A stretch of DNA of 64,000 nucleotides from Skeletonema tropicum. Lineage: Eukaryota; Bacillariophyta; Thalassiosirophyceae; Thalassiosirales; Thalassiosiraceae. The stretch spans positions 806,001 through 870,000 of the forward strand of contig CM074145.1 in the NCBI GenBank assembly GCA_037178625.1, in the 5' to 3' direction. The translations under genes and the position numbers were made by a program. This document shows positions 31,916 to 42,554 of the stretch, piece by piece. Below the pieces are notes generated by a model. It did not search any database and had not been told where the DNA came from. It saw nothing but the letters and a program-made list of their open reading frames with translations. Position 1 is the first letter of the stretch, and every line of letters starts with the position of its first letter.

Positions 31916-33654
31916 ATGACGCAAAATCATCATGCTCATTTCGACGCATTTGCTTGCTTGCCATATATACATCTTACCATGTGCCTACCGAACAACAGCC
32001 ACGGCAAAACTGATAGTCCTTCATCGACTTTTACTTCTATTTCTGTAGAAGATAAGATTACAGAGGTTCAACCTACCCCAAAGCCTTTGAAAGTCTTGTT
32101 GTGCTCCGAAAATGTACCTCGTAAGTGATTACGCATCTCTTATGATGTGATTGTTCTGATATTTCATATTACTAACCACATCTTGTATACACGCAGCCCA
32201 AGTAAATGGGATTGCTCGTCGTATAGGCATGTATGAAAAACGTCTTAAAAATGCCGGCTGCACAGTTGATTCTCTTCATCCAGATATTGGTCTGGATAAG
32301 GTTCTGTCTCATGTCAACCCATGGAATTTTACATCACGCATGATGATAATCTCCCCCCTTTTTTTGATTCGACTACTCAAGTCATCTTACGATGTAGTGC
32401 ATGTAGTGATGCCCGCGAATCTCTCTTCAATGTGGATTCTCGCCGCCTTCAAGTTATTGCGATGCATCAAGCGCGAAACAAAACCGGCTCTTGTTGTCTC
32501 GTGGCACTGCAATATTGTGGATTATATCGAGCATTTTACAATTGCCCCACTGCAGTTTGTTGGCCACTTCTTCTTTTACCTCTTATTTGGTATGCTTCCA
32601 CTCATCAGTGATCGAATCCTTACTCCAACAAGGAAGAGTGAGCCTCACCTCGTCAATATGTGGAGGCGTTCTAATGACAAGGTCTGTGCTGGTGTTTGTT
32701 ATACTGGAGTAAACAAAACAGAGTTCTCTCCTGACGCAAAGTATTCCAGTTGGGGTCAGAGATGGGCTTCATCGAAGGAAAGTTATTTGTCAAAGATGGG
32801 GAAGAAGCATCTTCTTGTGGTGAGTTTTATGATGAAGTATACATCCCCTCATTCATACAACACTTGCTAATACTCATCATTTCCATTCATTCTGTCGTTA
32901 GTGTGTTGGAAGGCTGTCACCTGAGAAGTCAGTTGATGAGCTCATTAAAGCTCTTACTAGCCTCAATGACTGTGCATTGTGGCTCGTCGGCGATGGTCCG
33001 CAACGGCCAGAGTTAGAGCGTCTAGCACGTGACCTCGATGTTCCAGTCAAGTTCCTTGGCTACCAGAGTGGAGAAGCTCTTCATGCTGTGTACACCGTGG
33101 CAGATTTGTTTGTCTGCCCCTCTCTCACCGAGACATTTGGCCAGACTGTCAATGAAGCTCTTGCATCTCAAGTCCGTGTTGCCCTTCCCAATGTTCCAGT
33201 ATTTGCCGAGGCTTATGGAGATGCCTTGCCAAGGGACGCATTCTGGGAATCTCACAGCCAGGTAGCTATGATTGATGCTATAAAGAAACAGCTCCATCGA
33301 CACTCAGAGAATGATCCCTTCGGAACACCTAATCTCGCTTCTCTCAAGACTTGGGATGATGCCGTTCATGCTCTCCTTGATGAGTACATGGAAGCATTTG
33401 AAGATCGTCAACATACTTTCACCTTGCTAGCAGCATTGTACTTCCCACTTTGGTGTGCAATTACAATAGCTATAGCTATTTTTTTCTTCGCGTTCTCGCA
33501 GCTACGTTCATTGTGTGGAGGATCAGTTAGATTGTTCTTCAAGAAATCAGCTGAAGACGTCTTGATCAAAGTACAATCGTTGCAGAGATTGCCTTCATTC
33601 GATGCTCTAGATCAAGCTGAAAAGACTTCGAAGTGTCCTGAAAAGCAAATCTGA
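31916..33654 (+). CDS. GT4-family glycosyltransferase, SQD2-like
   Basis: Three exons: 31916-32120, 32197-32819 and 32902-33654, with GT-AG introns of 76 and 82 nt; the joins restore ENVPPQVNGIARRIGMYEKR and HLLVCVGRLSPEKSVDEL. About 526 residues. N-terminal Rossmann half begins KVLLCSENVPPQVNGI; DVVHVVMPANL and LVVSWHCNIVDY follow; the C-terminal half has VGRLSPEKS, VGDGPQRPELE and the E-x7-E donor motif region SLTETFGQTVNEAL. A C-terminal TM segment (about 470-490, ALYFPLWCAITIAIAIFFF) anchors it. The closest family by motif is the sulfolipid synthase SQD2 group of GT4 enzymes, but substrate is inference. Start is the first ATG; a second in-frame Met lies at about residue 22. Confidence 0.85.
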
Positions 33655-33900
33655 TGATCTGTGGCTCTTGAGATTCTTCAATTTGTAGTTATGTGTGTAA
33701 CCGATACTTAAGCAGTATGCAACTTGTATGATCTGTAACTTATCTCTACTAGAGTGGCATTGTATCTGAGCTACCATCTTCGATCTCTCGTAGTATTCTT
33801 TCATGTAGACAGATAAGAGTTAAGTAACACTTGTGGATGTATAAAAATGTATTCAATATATTGAGTTTTTGCCTCTTTAGCCGTAACGGTGCTTTAGGGG

Positions 33901-34227
33901 TTAGTAGTTCTCGCACAGAGTCTCTCCAACTTGCACTTCTACATGATCACCTCTTGCTCTTTCGGCCACGTCCATTAGTTCCTTTACCATGCGAAGAGGT
34001 TTGGTAGAAAACATTGCAAAGGCGCTCCCACCGGCTCTAAATGCTGATAATTCTTGTCCCTTTTGCACCATCTTGCCGACAATAGACCTCTCATATGTAA
34101 TGGTATTCACCCCAACTCCGCCAACGATGACCAGGGCGACTCTTAGACCTTCACTCGCCTCCAGAACGATTACTTCGTACGCATGATTTTGTTTTTGTTG
34201 AAACTTAGTAAAATCCGAGAACTGCAC
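33901..34227 (-). pseudogene. Phosphatidylserine decarboxylase C-terminal fragment
   Basis: A 108-residue minus-strand frame aligns by motif with only the C-terminal part of PSD: FTKFQQKQNHAYEVIVLEAS, VALVIVGGVGVNTITYER, KMVQKGQELSAFRAGGSAFA. GGS corresponds to the self-cleaving motif (LGST/GGSS) whose Ser becomes the pyruvoyl group. The long N-terminal part of PSD is absent upstream, where the sequence instead contains a repeat (gtccgagcaaa, cgtacgat) and the start of a divergent gene. I read it as a truncated relic; a split gene with distant exons is less likely. Confidence 0.6.
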
Positions 34228-34287
34228 GATCGTACGTAGGGGTATCGATTTAACCTAGGAAAAGCGAAATCGTACGCACGATTAGGT

Positions 34288-35211
34288 TTGCTCGGACAGC
34301 CCCTAAATGCATCGAGGCGAGGCAGTGGTACTTGGCGTAGTTTGCTGCTTCCAATCGCACAGAAGTATCTTTTGCACACGTCGTCACTGTCTGACCCTTT
34401 CACTCCATCTTCTCTATTTCTATTTCCCACATCACAGACTGTATTCGGAGTGGTTACTTATGCAATGTACACAGTGTACAACAAGTTGGACATCATCCAA
34501 CAACGCATCTATTCCCCGTTCACCCTCATGATGGCCCTCTTGTGGACTCAAATTGGCACGGCGTTCGAGATTGGATCTCATCACTACATTGCTGATTGGG
34601 GTCTCGCAGTTAAGACGTCAGATCTGATCCATGGGTCCTTCAGTTTCTTCAATTATGGAACCCAGTTCATTCTAGCCGTCGCTTTGAAGAAGAAAGATGT
34701 GCCTTTGCTTAGGTGTGCCGACTTTGGTGATGGCATCATCAATGGGGTAGTTGATTCGATTGCCATTCTTGGTGATTTATTTCTGATCATTATCACTATC
34801 TCCCAACCTATTGTTTATGCCATGGTGGGAAGGGAATCCAGTAGTTTCTTGATTCCCTTCTCAGTCGCTGCTTCAGTGTTCACTCTCATCAGGGTATGGC
34901 AAAATCTTGGACCTAACAAGTACACCTTTTGGGGTGGCACTCTGTATGTGGTGATTGCGTTGCTCGGTGTCTTCTTTGCTGCCCTTTACGAAATCATTTG
35001 TGTTGAGTTTATTCACGTCGCGATTGCTGGAAGCTTTGCTTGTTCCATGATCCCTTTCATTATTGCTGTAATGAACGCTGAATTGCCTGGTCCTGATGTT
35101 CCTAGTGATGAAGTCATCAAAGGTGCGATACGTTATGTGATTTCATTGTTTTGCGGACGTGCGACAAGTGCTGTTGCTGGTGATTTGAATGAGAATACCC
35201 CGTTAGTTTAA
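34288..35211 (+). CDS. Unrecognised multipass membrane protein
   Basis: Frame ends at TAA 35209-35211 with ENTPLV. From TVFGVVTYAMYTVYNKLD onward it holds about six hydrophobic segments (ALLWTQIGTAF, GDLFLIIITISQPIVYAMV, FLIPFSVAASVFTLI, LYVVIALLGVFFAALY, VAIAGSFACSMIPFIIAVM). The N-terminal 50 residues look unlike coding sequence, and ttcccacatcacag just before 34438 is a good splice acceptor, so the true protein probably starts in an upstream exon or at ATG 34465. I do not recognise the family. Confidence 0.6.
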   Translation: MLGQPLNASRRGSGTWRSLLLPIAQKYLLHTSSLSDPFTPSSLFLFPTSQTVFGVVTYAMYTVYNKLDIIQQRIYSPFTLMMALLWTQIGTAFEIGSHHYIADWGLAVKTSDLIHGSFSFFNYGTQFILAVALKKKDVPLLRCADFGDGIINGVVDSIAILGDLFLIIITISQPIVYAMVGRESSSFLIPFSVAASVFTLIRVWQNLGPNKYTFWGGTLYVVIALLGVFFAALYEIICVEFIHVAIAGSFACSMIPFIIAVMNAELPGPDVPSDEVIKGAIRYVISLFCGRATSAVAGDLNENTPLV

Positions 35212-35609
35212 GTTTAATAATAAGTAGGATATATGTTTGAGTCTGAGTATTATGATTATGGGGACTTTGTAGAGTAGTTGTTTTACACGGTACAGAGAAT
35301 TTATGTTGACACAAGAGAAGATCTCCTTCCTATCTTCTATCCTACTAGAGAATTTCATCCAGTCTTTTCCGCCTCGTTGGAAGGTAATATCCTGGGGTAA
35401 GTTCTGAACTAACCACGTCTACTTCTACTCAATCATGAGAGAGGGAGGCATGCAGCATGCAGCTGATAGCCTAGCTGATGGGCTTTGGCGCAAAAACAAC
35501 TGCGAATTCCTACGTAGGGTCATTAGATTTTAAGAAGAACCTTACTTGAAGAGACCCCACATCCCCCAGCTCCCACTTCGTCGACATTAAAGACGAAGGA
35601 GCACCACCA
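35212..35609. other. Intergenic, nothing recognised
   Basis: About 400 bp between the membrane-protein stop and the RNase HII start. It contains a small catgcagcatgcag repeat near 35450 and nothing else I can support. Confidence 0.4.
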
Positions 35610-36687
35610 ATGATGTCTCGTTTCGATGCAATGTCCTCCTTCATTGTGTTGCTGGCTATGGTCATCATCTTCACCAGTACTAGCAATCATCATGTTGCCA
35701 CTGCGTTCGTGAACAGCTGTTCGTTTGCCACCAAGAGTAAGCCATCAATACATCAACATCTCCACATCATGATGGGCAAGAGACAGCAACAACAACGTCA
35801 AAACAAAGGCAACAAAAGAAACAACAAAAAGAAGCAAAGTCTAGAATCTCTTCTTGAGTTGGAAACTGACCTCCATGAGCGAGGGTTCAAGTATGTCATA
35901 GGCAGCGATGTGAGTCACTCACATTGAATTATTCGTGATATCGTCTTGCTCGTATATATTACTCACATACTCATAATACTATTCGCTCCAGGATTCCGGC
36001 GGAGCAGGTTGCATTGCTGGACCTGTTGTTGTGGCAAGTTGTTGCGTGATGCAGCCATATTCTTTTCTGTTCAGAGGCGTATCTTCAGATGAGTCGACAG
36101 AGCACGACATCACAATACCACAATCTGCCATTGATGCATTGAGTAAAGTGAATGATTGTAAAATCTTGACACCTACACAACGCCAAGAAATATATGATAT
36201 CATCACTCAATACCCCGATATCTTTGCAATAACAACTGCCGAAAGGTCAGCACAGCAAATTGACGACTTGAATCTGTTACGTGCTACACAAGAAGCATTT
36301 GCGGAGTCGATAGAAACATTAGTTGAGCAGCACGAACTACCTTACGAGGGGTGTTACGCCATAGTCGATGGGAAAATATCTCCAAAGCTATACGCCGACC
36401 AAAGAGAGGAGGAATCTGATATGCTAAGTCATAAAGCATTTACTAAAAGGTTTAGTGTCCGTCCCTACGTCAATGGTGACGCCAATGTATTCGTAGTTGC
36501 ACTGGCGTCCATTGTGGCAAGGGTGACACGAGATGCAATGATGAAAGAAGTGCATGAATTACATCCAGAATATAACTTTGATGAGAATAATGGGTATGGA
36601 TCGAAAAGTCATATTGAGGTACTACATCGATTGGGTAGTGTGGAGGGAATCCATCGCATGTCCTTTAAGCAGGTTTCTGGGAGATGA
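35610..36687 (+). CDS. Ribonuclease HII-family protein, predicted plastid-targeted
   Basis: Exons 35610-35909 and 35992-36687, GT-AG intron of 82 nt; 331 residues. An N-terminal signal peptide (SSFIVLLAMVIIFT) is followed by HVATAFVNS, a classic A-x-A-F plastid cleavage context, then a basic Q/K/N-rich linker. Catalytic core: YVIGSDDSGGAGCIAGPVV near residue 100, YAIVDGKISPK, ALASIVARVTRDAMM, then HPEYNFDENNGYGSKSHIEV and HRMSF, the order of RNase HII. The usual DE of motif I is DD here, and the GRG that reads the 2'-OH is replaced by GGAG. The intron falls exactly between the two aspartates. Role: removal of ribonucleotides or RNA primers from DNA, presumably plastid DNA; specificity may be altered. 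Confidence 0.88.
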
Positions 36688-36835
36688 GTAATAAGTAGAT
36701 ATGCTTGAAAACCATGTAGGAATATTATCACTACATAACATTTAAGTATATAATTCACCTAGCTATGCAAGTGCGGCTGCACAGGACATTCTAAAAACTG
36801 CACGAAGAATAATCCTACACTTTCTTTGTCAAGAA

Positions 36836-37786
36836 CTAATCTTTCTTTTCTTCACTAACTTCTACTTCTGCTTCTTCTTCTGGTGGGTACCACGCACTCA
36901 ACAAGGCAGTCCACGCAACACTTTAAATGGAAAGAAGTAAATACAAGTTAGACGATATTATGTTCAAAATCATATTCAATACATATTGAATGATTCTCAA
37001 ACCGACACTCACCTGGTAAGAAGAACAACATTCAATTGGTGCCTAACTGGAACAAACTGAAAGTTGAGTAACTGGACAGGAATCCAAAATTTCCACTGTG
37101 CAACCTGAGTATCCCAAAGAACATCCTCGATACGTTTTTGTATTTCAGTCAAATTCTTCCCCTGCATAGCACCCATTGCCCCATGATACAAACTGTTAGA
37201 AAACCAACTCCAATAAACTTCAAATTGAAAGAAGTCAACACAAGTTAGACGATATTATGTTCAAAATCATATTCAATACATATTGAATGATTCCCAAATC
37301 GACACTCTTCTTACCAAATTGTTCCATTATCGTTTTGAAAATAGGGATGGATAGCCCTGCAAATCCGCCCTTTACAGTCATCCACTCGAGTAGGTTGTAA
37401 TGAACATGACTTAATGGTGCATGAATGGCGAATCCAAATGTTACCGCTCTAGCCGTGCGTGGGATATCATATTTGAATTCCTTTTTGGTTGTGTCATTAT
37501 TGCCGTCGTCATCTTGTTGAATTAATGTTGGGACGACTTGGGCAACAACATCTCCCAATCCCCATAAAATGGCACCTGTCACTGCTTTGGTTATGACTGG
37601 CCTTGCCTTTAGATGGCCTTCGTACCATTCTACGAATCCTTTTCTTTGGGCAGGTGCAGATGCTGCTGCCGCTTCGGTAGATAGGAATCGAGCTCTTCGG
37701 GCAACGGATGTAGCGGTTAATATGATGGGCGATGATGCGCTTCTGGGTGATAGCAGCGACTTGCCGACTCTTTGATACAATGCCAT
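36836..37786 (-). CDS. Mpv17/PMP22-family membrane protein
   Basis: Minus strand, three exons: 37315-37786, 37013-37217 and 36836-36920; 253 residues. Start ATG 37786 gives MALYQRVGKSLLS and an Arg/Ser/Ala-rich N-terminus (ATSVARRARFLST) that looks like a mitochondrial presequence. Family motifs: WYEGHLKARPVITKAVTGAI, LWGLGDVVAQ, RTARAVTFGFAIHAPLSHVHY, then exon 2 YWSWFSNSLYHGAMGA and WKFWIPVQLLNFQFVPVRHQ, and exon 3 VAWTALLSAWYPPEEE. These match the four-helix Mpv17 family of inner organelle membranes. The two introns (37218-37314 and 36921-37012) are nearly identical in sequence. Confidence 0.92.
36921..37012 (-). repeat. Mpv17-family gene intron 2, duplicate of intron 1
   Basis: 92-nt GT-AG intron. 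From its acceptor end through the middle it matches the intron at 37218-37314 with only a handful of differences; the core acaagttagacgatattatg and the following caatacatattgaatgatt are identical. Confidence 0.9.
37218..37314 (-). repeat. Mpv17-family gene intron 1, duplicate of intron 2
   Basis: 97-nt GT-AG intron almost identical to the 92-nt intron at 36921-37012, including both splice ends; the main difference is a few extra bases next to the donor. The exon between them is not duplicated, so only the intron sequence was copied. Confidence 0.9.
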
Positions 37787-38536
37787 GGTGTTCTTATTGG
37801 TTTGCTGCGTTGAAAATTATGATTGATTGGTGGTTGCTCCTTGCTCCTCATTCTTCAAGGGGAATCCAGTGCTTCAAGCTTCAAGCAACTCAAATCATTC
37901 CGTTTTCTGTGCAGTTTCGCGCTCGTGACTCTCGGAGGTTGCCTTTTTTGCTGCTTGCAGATGCCGGCAGAATCTTTGATCACCAGTGCGACATTATTTA
38001 CTGGCTTCTCCTGCCTCCTTCCATCGCTTTCTCCTTTTCTCCGTGCTCCATGAATAAGCGAATTAGATCCGGACAGACGTGAAATTTGGTTTTTCCCGCA
38101 GAGCCTACTAGCTTTGGCCAAAATCTCAAATCTGCCACAAGTGCTTTTATGGTGAAACAAGTGATAGAGTCGTATTCTTCTTTATCTCAGGAGATGGACA
38201 ATGCACGTTTGGGCTCCATACCTCAGATATACTCGACAAAATTGTCATCTACATTTGCTATATAGTAAAATCGTCTAACTACTGGACAAATTTGTTAGGC
38301 ATATCTCTGCGAGAAAAGCAAATATTTATGTGGTTCCTTCATAGGTCTCACTCGTATGATCATCACCAAAAAGGCTGTGCCATTGGTTTGGTACGAATAT
38401 CGCTGTTTGTGATTTTGGCCTCCGTAGTAGAAGCCACTTTCATCATTCAGTGGTTTTGTGAGTGAAACACCAAAACTTCTACTTGGGGGCCTACGTAGGA
38501 ATTATACCAGGAAAAAATCATCTAAATCGCTTAGAT
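37787..38536. other. Intergenic, nothing recognised
   Basis: About 750 bp upstream of the Mpv17-family gene. A 116-codon open frame at 37732-38082 is antisense to that gene's start and has no motif; I see no gene. Confidence 0.4.
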
Positions 38537-38538
38537 TA

Positions 38539-39084
38539 CAGTCGAGTAGCACGAACAGTACCCCCCTAACTTTGCTTGTACCCCCCCTCCAAATCTCAGC
38601 CTAGGGTAAAGTTTTGTACCCCCCTCAACGACATAATTGTAGGGCTGTTAGACGCTTTAGGTTAGGACCATTGAACACAAATATTTATATCTTATGAATA
38701 GGAGTACCTTACTACTTCTTTCTTTTGTGTCGAGCACAGGGAACGTCATGCTGAAGACAACATTTCTTGCACATTTTGCTCGAGCACATCTTGTTCCCTA
38801 CAGCAGACTTGCATTAGACGCAAGTCACTTCACTGTTTTTCTTCACAATCTTGTAGTATGTTTGGAATTTATTGCACTGGTATGAATGGAACGGACTGTC
38901 ACTCCAGTGCTTTATTTGATTCAGTAGTACACAAGATGCAATTCATAGTAGTAGCATGTGCAAAGTCCTCCGACAGGTGGTGGATGTTGACATGAGGTGG
39001 TGATTTTCGAGTTGTACCCCCCCAGAACTCAGCCTAGCCAAAAATTCTGTACCCCCGGGGGGTACTGTTCGTGCTACTCGACTG
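38539..39084. mobile_element. MITE, Tc1/mariner-like, 28-bp perfect TIRs
   Basis: Ends are perfect 28-bp inverted repeats (38539-38566 and 39057-39084) beginning CAGTCGAGTAGCACGAACAG, flanked by TA on both sides (38537-38538, 39085-39086). CAGT...ACTG termini with a TA target duplication fit Tc1/mariner. Inside each end is a direct-orientation block with ctcagcctag and tgtaccccc. 546 bp, no transposase frame. Confidence 0.88.
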
Positions 39085-39317
39085 TATGTAGTACAGTCTG
39101 TGGTACTTGAGCTTGTTCTGAATCTATTGAAACCTGCTTATCCTCTCGAAGATTATCTCTCTATTGTACTGCACTCACTATAGGAGTAATAATCAAAATC
39201 AACAACGACAAAAGTGAGGTCTCTTTTCATTGGGCGTAGCTACCTTGCGCTGACGCTGCTCTGCTACTTACTTATAGTCTCTTCCCCGGGCTACGCTGTG
39301 AAAACAGTGGAGGACAC

Positions 39318-40501
39318 ATGTCACGGCTTCCAGCCACTGTTGACGATTGCAGTTCCAGCGATGGTGACGGAAAATTTAGATTCAAAAGTAGAGCTAGATC
39401 TGCTTGGAGCTGGTCGTCTCGCCAGGTGAAGCAACTACCCCTACCGCTACATCGAATCCGGAGCATTCCTGAGTACGTCAATAATTACGGCTACGGCAGT
39501 CAAATTGAAGATCACAAGAACATTTCAATATACTTCACCCATGCTACTATTGCATCATTGTTTCTCACAATGTTGAGTAAATGGTGGGATCCAACCTACA
39601 CCATAACAGCGATAAATGCACTCATCTGGTTCGAATGGCAAATGGCGGAAGAAGATCACCTTCTACAAAGTTTCATGACTGACAATTTCCTGCTGCACAA
39701 AGATCCCTCAAAGAATTTCAAACCACGTCAGGTTCTTTTGCATGGTTTCTCTCACATTCGCGATGCTCATATTAATTCCAACTTGGGATGTCTGTTATCG
39801 GTTGGTCCATTGGTACGAAGGTATACGACCTGAAGTGCATTCTCATACACTTATTTTTACATTGCATCGCTCTACGCGAGTTCCTTGTTCAACGAGAGAT
39901 TGTATATGCTCCACTAATGAAGACTTATGGATCCAACTCAAAAGAAAGTTTCTTCTCGAGGTTCCTACCAAAGCAGAAGGTCAGACTCGGTGCTTCGGGT
40001 GCAGTCTCAGCTGTCATCACTTTCTGTGGACTGACTTGCCCTAATGAGCAGATAGGTATTGAGGAAGACCAAAACAGCGATGATTCCAAAGTTGAACACA
40101 AAGCTGAATCCATGTGGATCATTTCATTATCTGCTTTTCTATCTGATATTATCCTCCCACTCACGGAAGAGGGTAAACATTCCAATGTTGGTCACGGTGC
40201 CCATATAGGGGGAAGCGTCTTTGGGGCCACTGTCTTTGTTATCAACCGTCTGGGTGCGAGACTGCATAAACTTGTGCTGAAGTCGAAATCATTTGTCAAG
40301 AAGCTGATGCCAAAGCCAATCAGGAACATTTGTAGGAGGGTACGGCAGCTTTACTGCAAAGTAAAAGCTCGTCTGGGCAGAATTTTGCGTGGTGTATGTG
40401 CGAGAATTTGCGCTCTTCCTTGGAAGGAGATGTTTGGGTTTGTAGTCACTGCGATTGTACTAGCCATGGATGAAGACGAAGAGAATGAGGCTGAACAATG
40501 A
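39318..40501 (+). CDS. Rhomboid-family intramembrane protease, model uncertain
   Basis: Two frames carry one protein. The first (39318-39833) has HATIASLFLTMLS, INALIWFEW and QVLLHGFSHIRDAHINSNLG, the L1/TM2 region with the conserved His-Asn. The second (to stop 40499-40501) has RLGASGAVSAVITF, whose GASG holds the catalytic Ser, and VGHGAHIGGSVFGA with the catalytic His in the last core TM, then a basic tail. A join near 39815-39895 is needed; a gtacga donor after GPL and a cgcgag acceptor would keep phase, but are not strong. The start is unsure: an upstream frame at 39214 (RSLFIGRSYLALTLLCYLLI) looks like a signal peptide lacking an ATG. Membrane serine protease; organelle unknown. Confidence 0.7.
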
Positions 40502-40781
40502 GTAGGCGAGGACTCAACAAGATGATCAATTGATACAATACGGTTTGATGAGGAACAAATACTATGACAATGGTAACAATTTCTATAGCATGCATCTATT
40601 ATGTATTTACAAGCACCATTCATTCATTGTATCAATTGCAGACATAGCTCAATCCTCAATGATTCGAAGGCTCAATAGGTTCTGATTCATTGTCCAACAG
40701 TGAACCAATAACTCATCGTCCAAGTATTCTGACTCTTCACTCTCTCTACCTCTTTCATATACTATTCTTCATCGCGGCTCT

Positions 40782-41875
40782 TCATCCCCTCAAATTCCTC
40801 AACACAAAAGGATGCTTCGGAATGCATTCCAAAGGCAACCTCTGCCTCGGATCCTTCTTCAACAACTTCGAAATCAAATCCTTGGCATCCTCCGGCAATC
40901 CATGAGGCCATCGAATATCCACCCTCTGAATCCTCCGATACGTCGCACTATGACTCTCCGTCTCAAACGGTGGTACACCCACAAGGAATTCATACAACAA
41001 TATTCCCAACGCCCACGTATCAACTTGCTCATCGTGTTCACGACCCTCCACCATTTCAGGAGGCAAGTAATCCAAAGTTCCACAGAGAGTATTGCGTCGG
41101 CTTGTAGGTGCGTGGACACTCCATCCAAAGTCGGCAATTTTGACATCATTCTTTGCACCCAATAGGAGATTCTCTGGTTTGATATCTCGGTGGATGACGT
41201 GTTTGGAGTGGCAATATTTCATTGCTTGGGATAGATCCGAGATGAAGCGGGCTGCTGTTCGTTCGGAGAAGCAGCCTTTGGCTGTTAGTTTTTTGTAAAG
41301 CTGGCAGTATCGTCGTTAATAAGTGTGTTAGTTAGAGTTTGAAACGAACAAGAGAACTGACGAGTGATCAAAAGATAGCTCAATTGAGGAATGCAACATA
41401 GTCAACAACTCACCTCTCCTCCCGGCGAATATTCCAAAATGAGATAAATATTCTTATTATCATAAAAGTATCCATACATCCTCAAAATATGCCGATGACG
41501 CAAATGCGCCTGAATTTCAATCTCCCTCCTCAACTGATGCTCCACACCACTCTTCAACAACTGACTCTTACTCAACACCTTGAGCGCTACAATGTATTTC
41601 GTCCGACGTTCACGGGCGAGGTAGACCTTTCCAAATTTACCCCGGCCGAGTGGCTTGCCGATTTCAAAGTCATTGAGTGTCCATCGTGTGCCGGCTTTGG
41701 CTGCGTCATCTTCGTTGCTTTTGGCGAGGAAGGCGGCCTCTAGTTCGGCGTTGTCTTCGTCGACTGCGATTGGTTGTGATTTCAATGATGATGGTGCGGA
41801 GGGCATCATGGCTGCCGCTGCCGCGTTGACGCCGTTTTCTTTGCCGACTGCGTACATTTTCGAGCTCTTGATCAA
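40782..41875 (-). CDS. AUR: Aurora-type serine/threonine protein kinase
   Basis: Minus strand, exons 41414-41875 and 40782-41300, GT-AG intron of 113 nt; the join restores [19 protein letters not shown]. 326 residues. Kinase motifs: [12 protein letters not shown] (about 75), [17 protein letters not shown] (about 190), [11 protein letters not shown], the Aurora activation loop [17 protein letters not shown] with the phosphorylatable Thr, [15 protein letters not shown] and a C-terminal HPFVLRN. N-terminus is short and low complexity. Aurora kinases drive spindle, kinetochore and cytokinesis events; a single-domain form of this length suits a general algal Aurora. Start at 41875; a second Met (MYAVGKENG) is six codons in. 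Confidence 0.95.
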
Positions 41876-42554
41876 TCTGGTATTGTTACTATTGCTATAT
41901 GCCTCTTTTCAACTATAATGCTGTTATTGCTTGCTGCTATTGCTATTAGATCGATCCATTCAGTTCTTTCAAAGAGGCAACAGGCAACGCACGATGCTCT
42001 GTTGATTTTTTGTTTGGCGATTTCGACGTTGCTCCCCTACGTAGGCATACAATAATTATTCTAGGTACCATCAAGGGATGCATACCTACCAGTATTCCTA
42101 CTGCATACAATACTATCTCTATTCTGCACTTCTGCACACCTACGCATCGATCGCTTCAACTTCAATCCCTCCAACCCCGACCAATGAGACGATAGAGGCA
42201 CTCTCTTGATCAGTAGTTGGTACGATACTGAAATTTCTATCTTAGCCACAGATAGCTTGGCAGATTAATTTGGTCCCATTTGTAAATAGGAGACGTGTTG
42301 CGTCCAACTGGAACCAGGTGAGCTTTGTCTTAGGTACACCCTTGATTGAAGGAGTTGGAACTGCCCCTCCAAACTTTGGCCCTTCAATACAAGTTAGTCT
42401 CCTGGGAATTAAACAGTTGAAAGGTGTATGTAGCAATAGATTGCAGAAGTGTGTGTCGGGGAATTCTTAATGCTTAGTCTTACTAATTTAGACTAATCAT
42501 CACTCTTGTTGTTATATCTAATCTGTCCTGCCTAAATCATATTCAAATACAAGT
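41876..42554. other. Intergenic, nothing recognised
   Basis: About 680 bp upstream of the Aurora gene and downstream of the SET gene. No protein-like frame, RNA gene or repeat was seen. Confidence 0.4.

Noticed and set aside
37732..38082. 116-codon open frame antisense to the Mpv17-family gene start
   Set aside because: No motif, low-likelihood composition and overlap with a supported gene.
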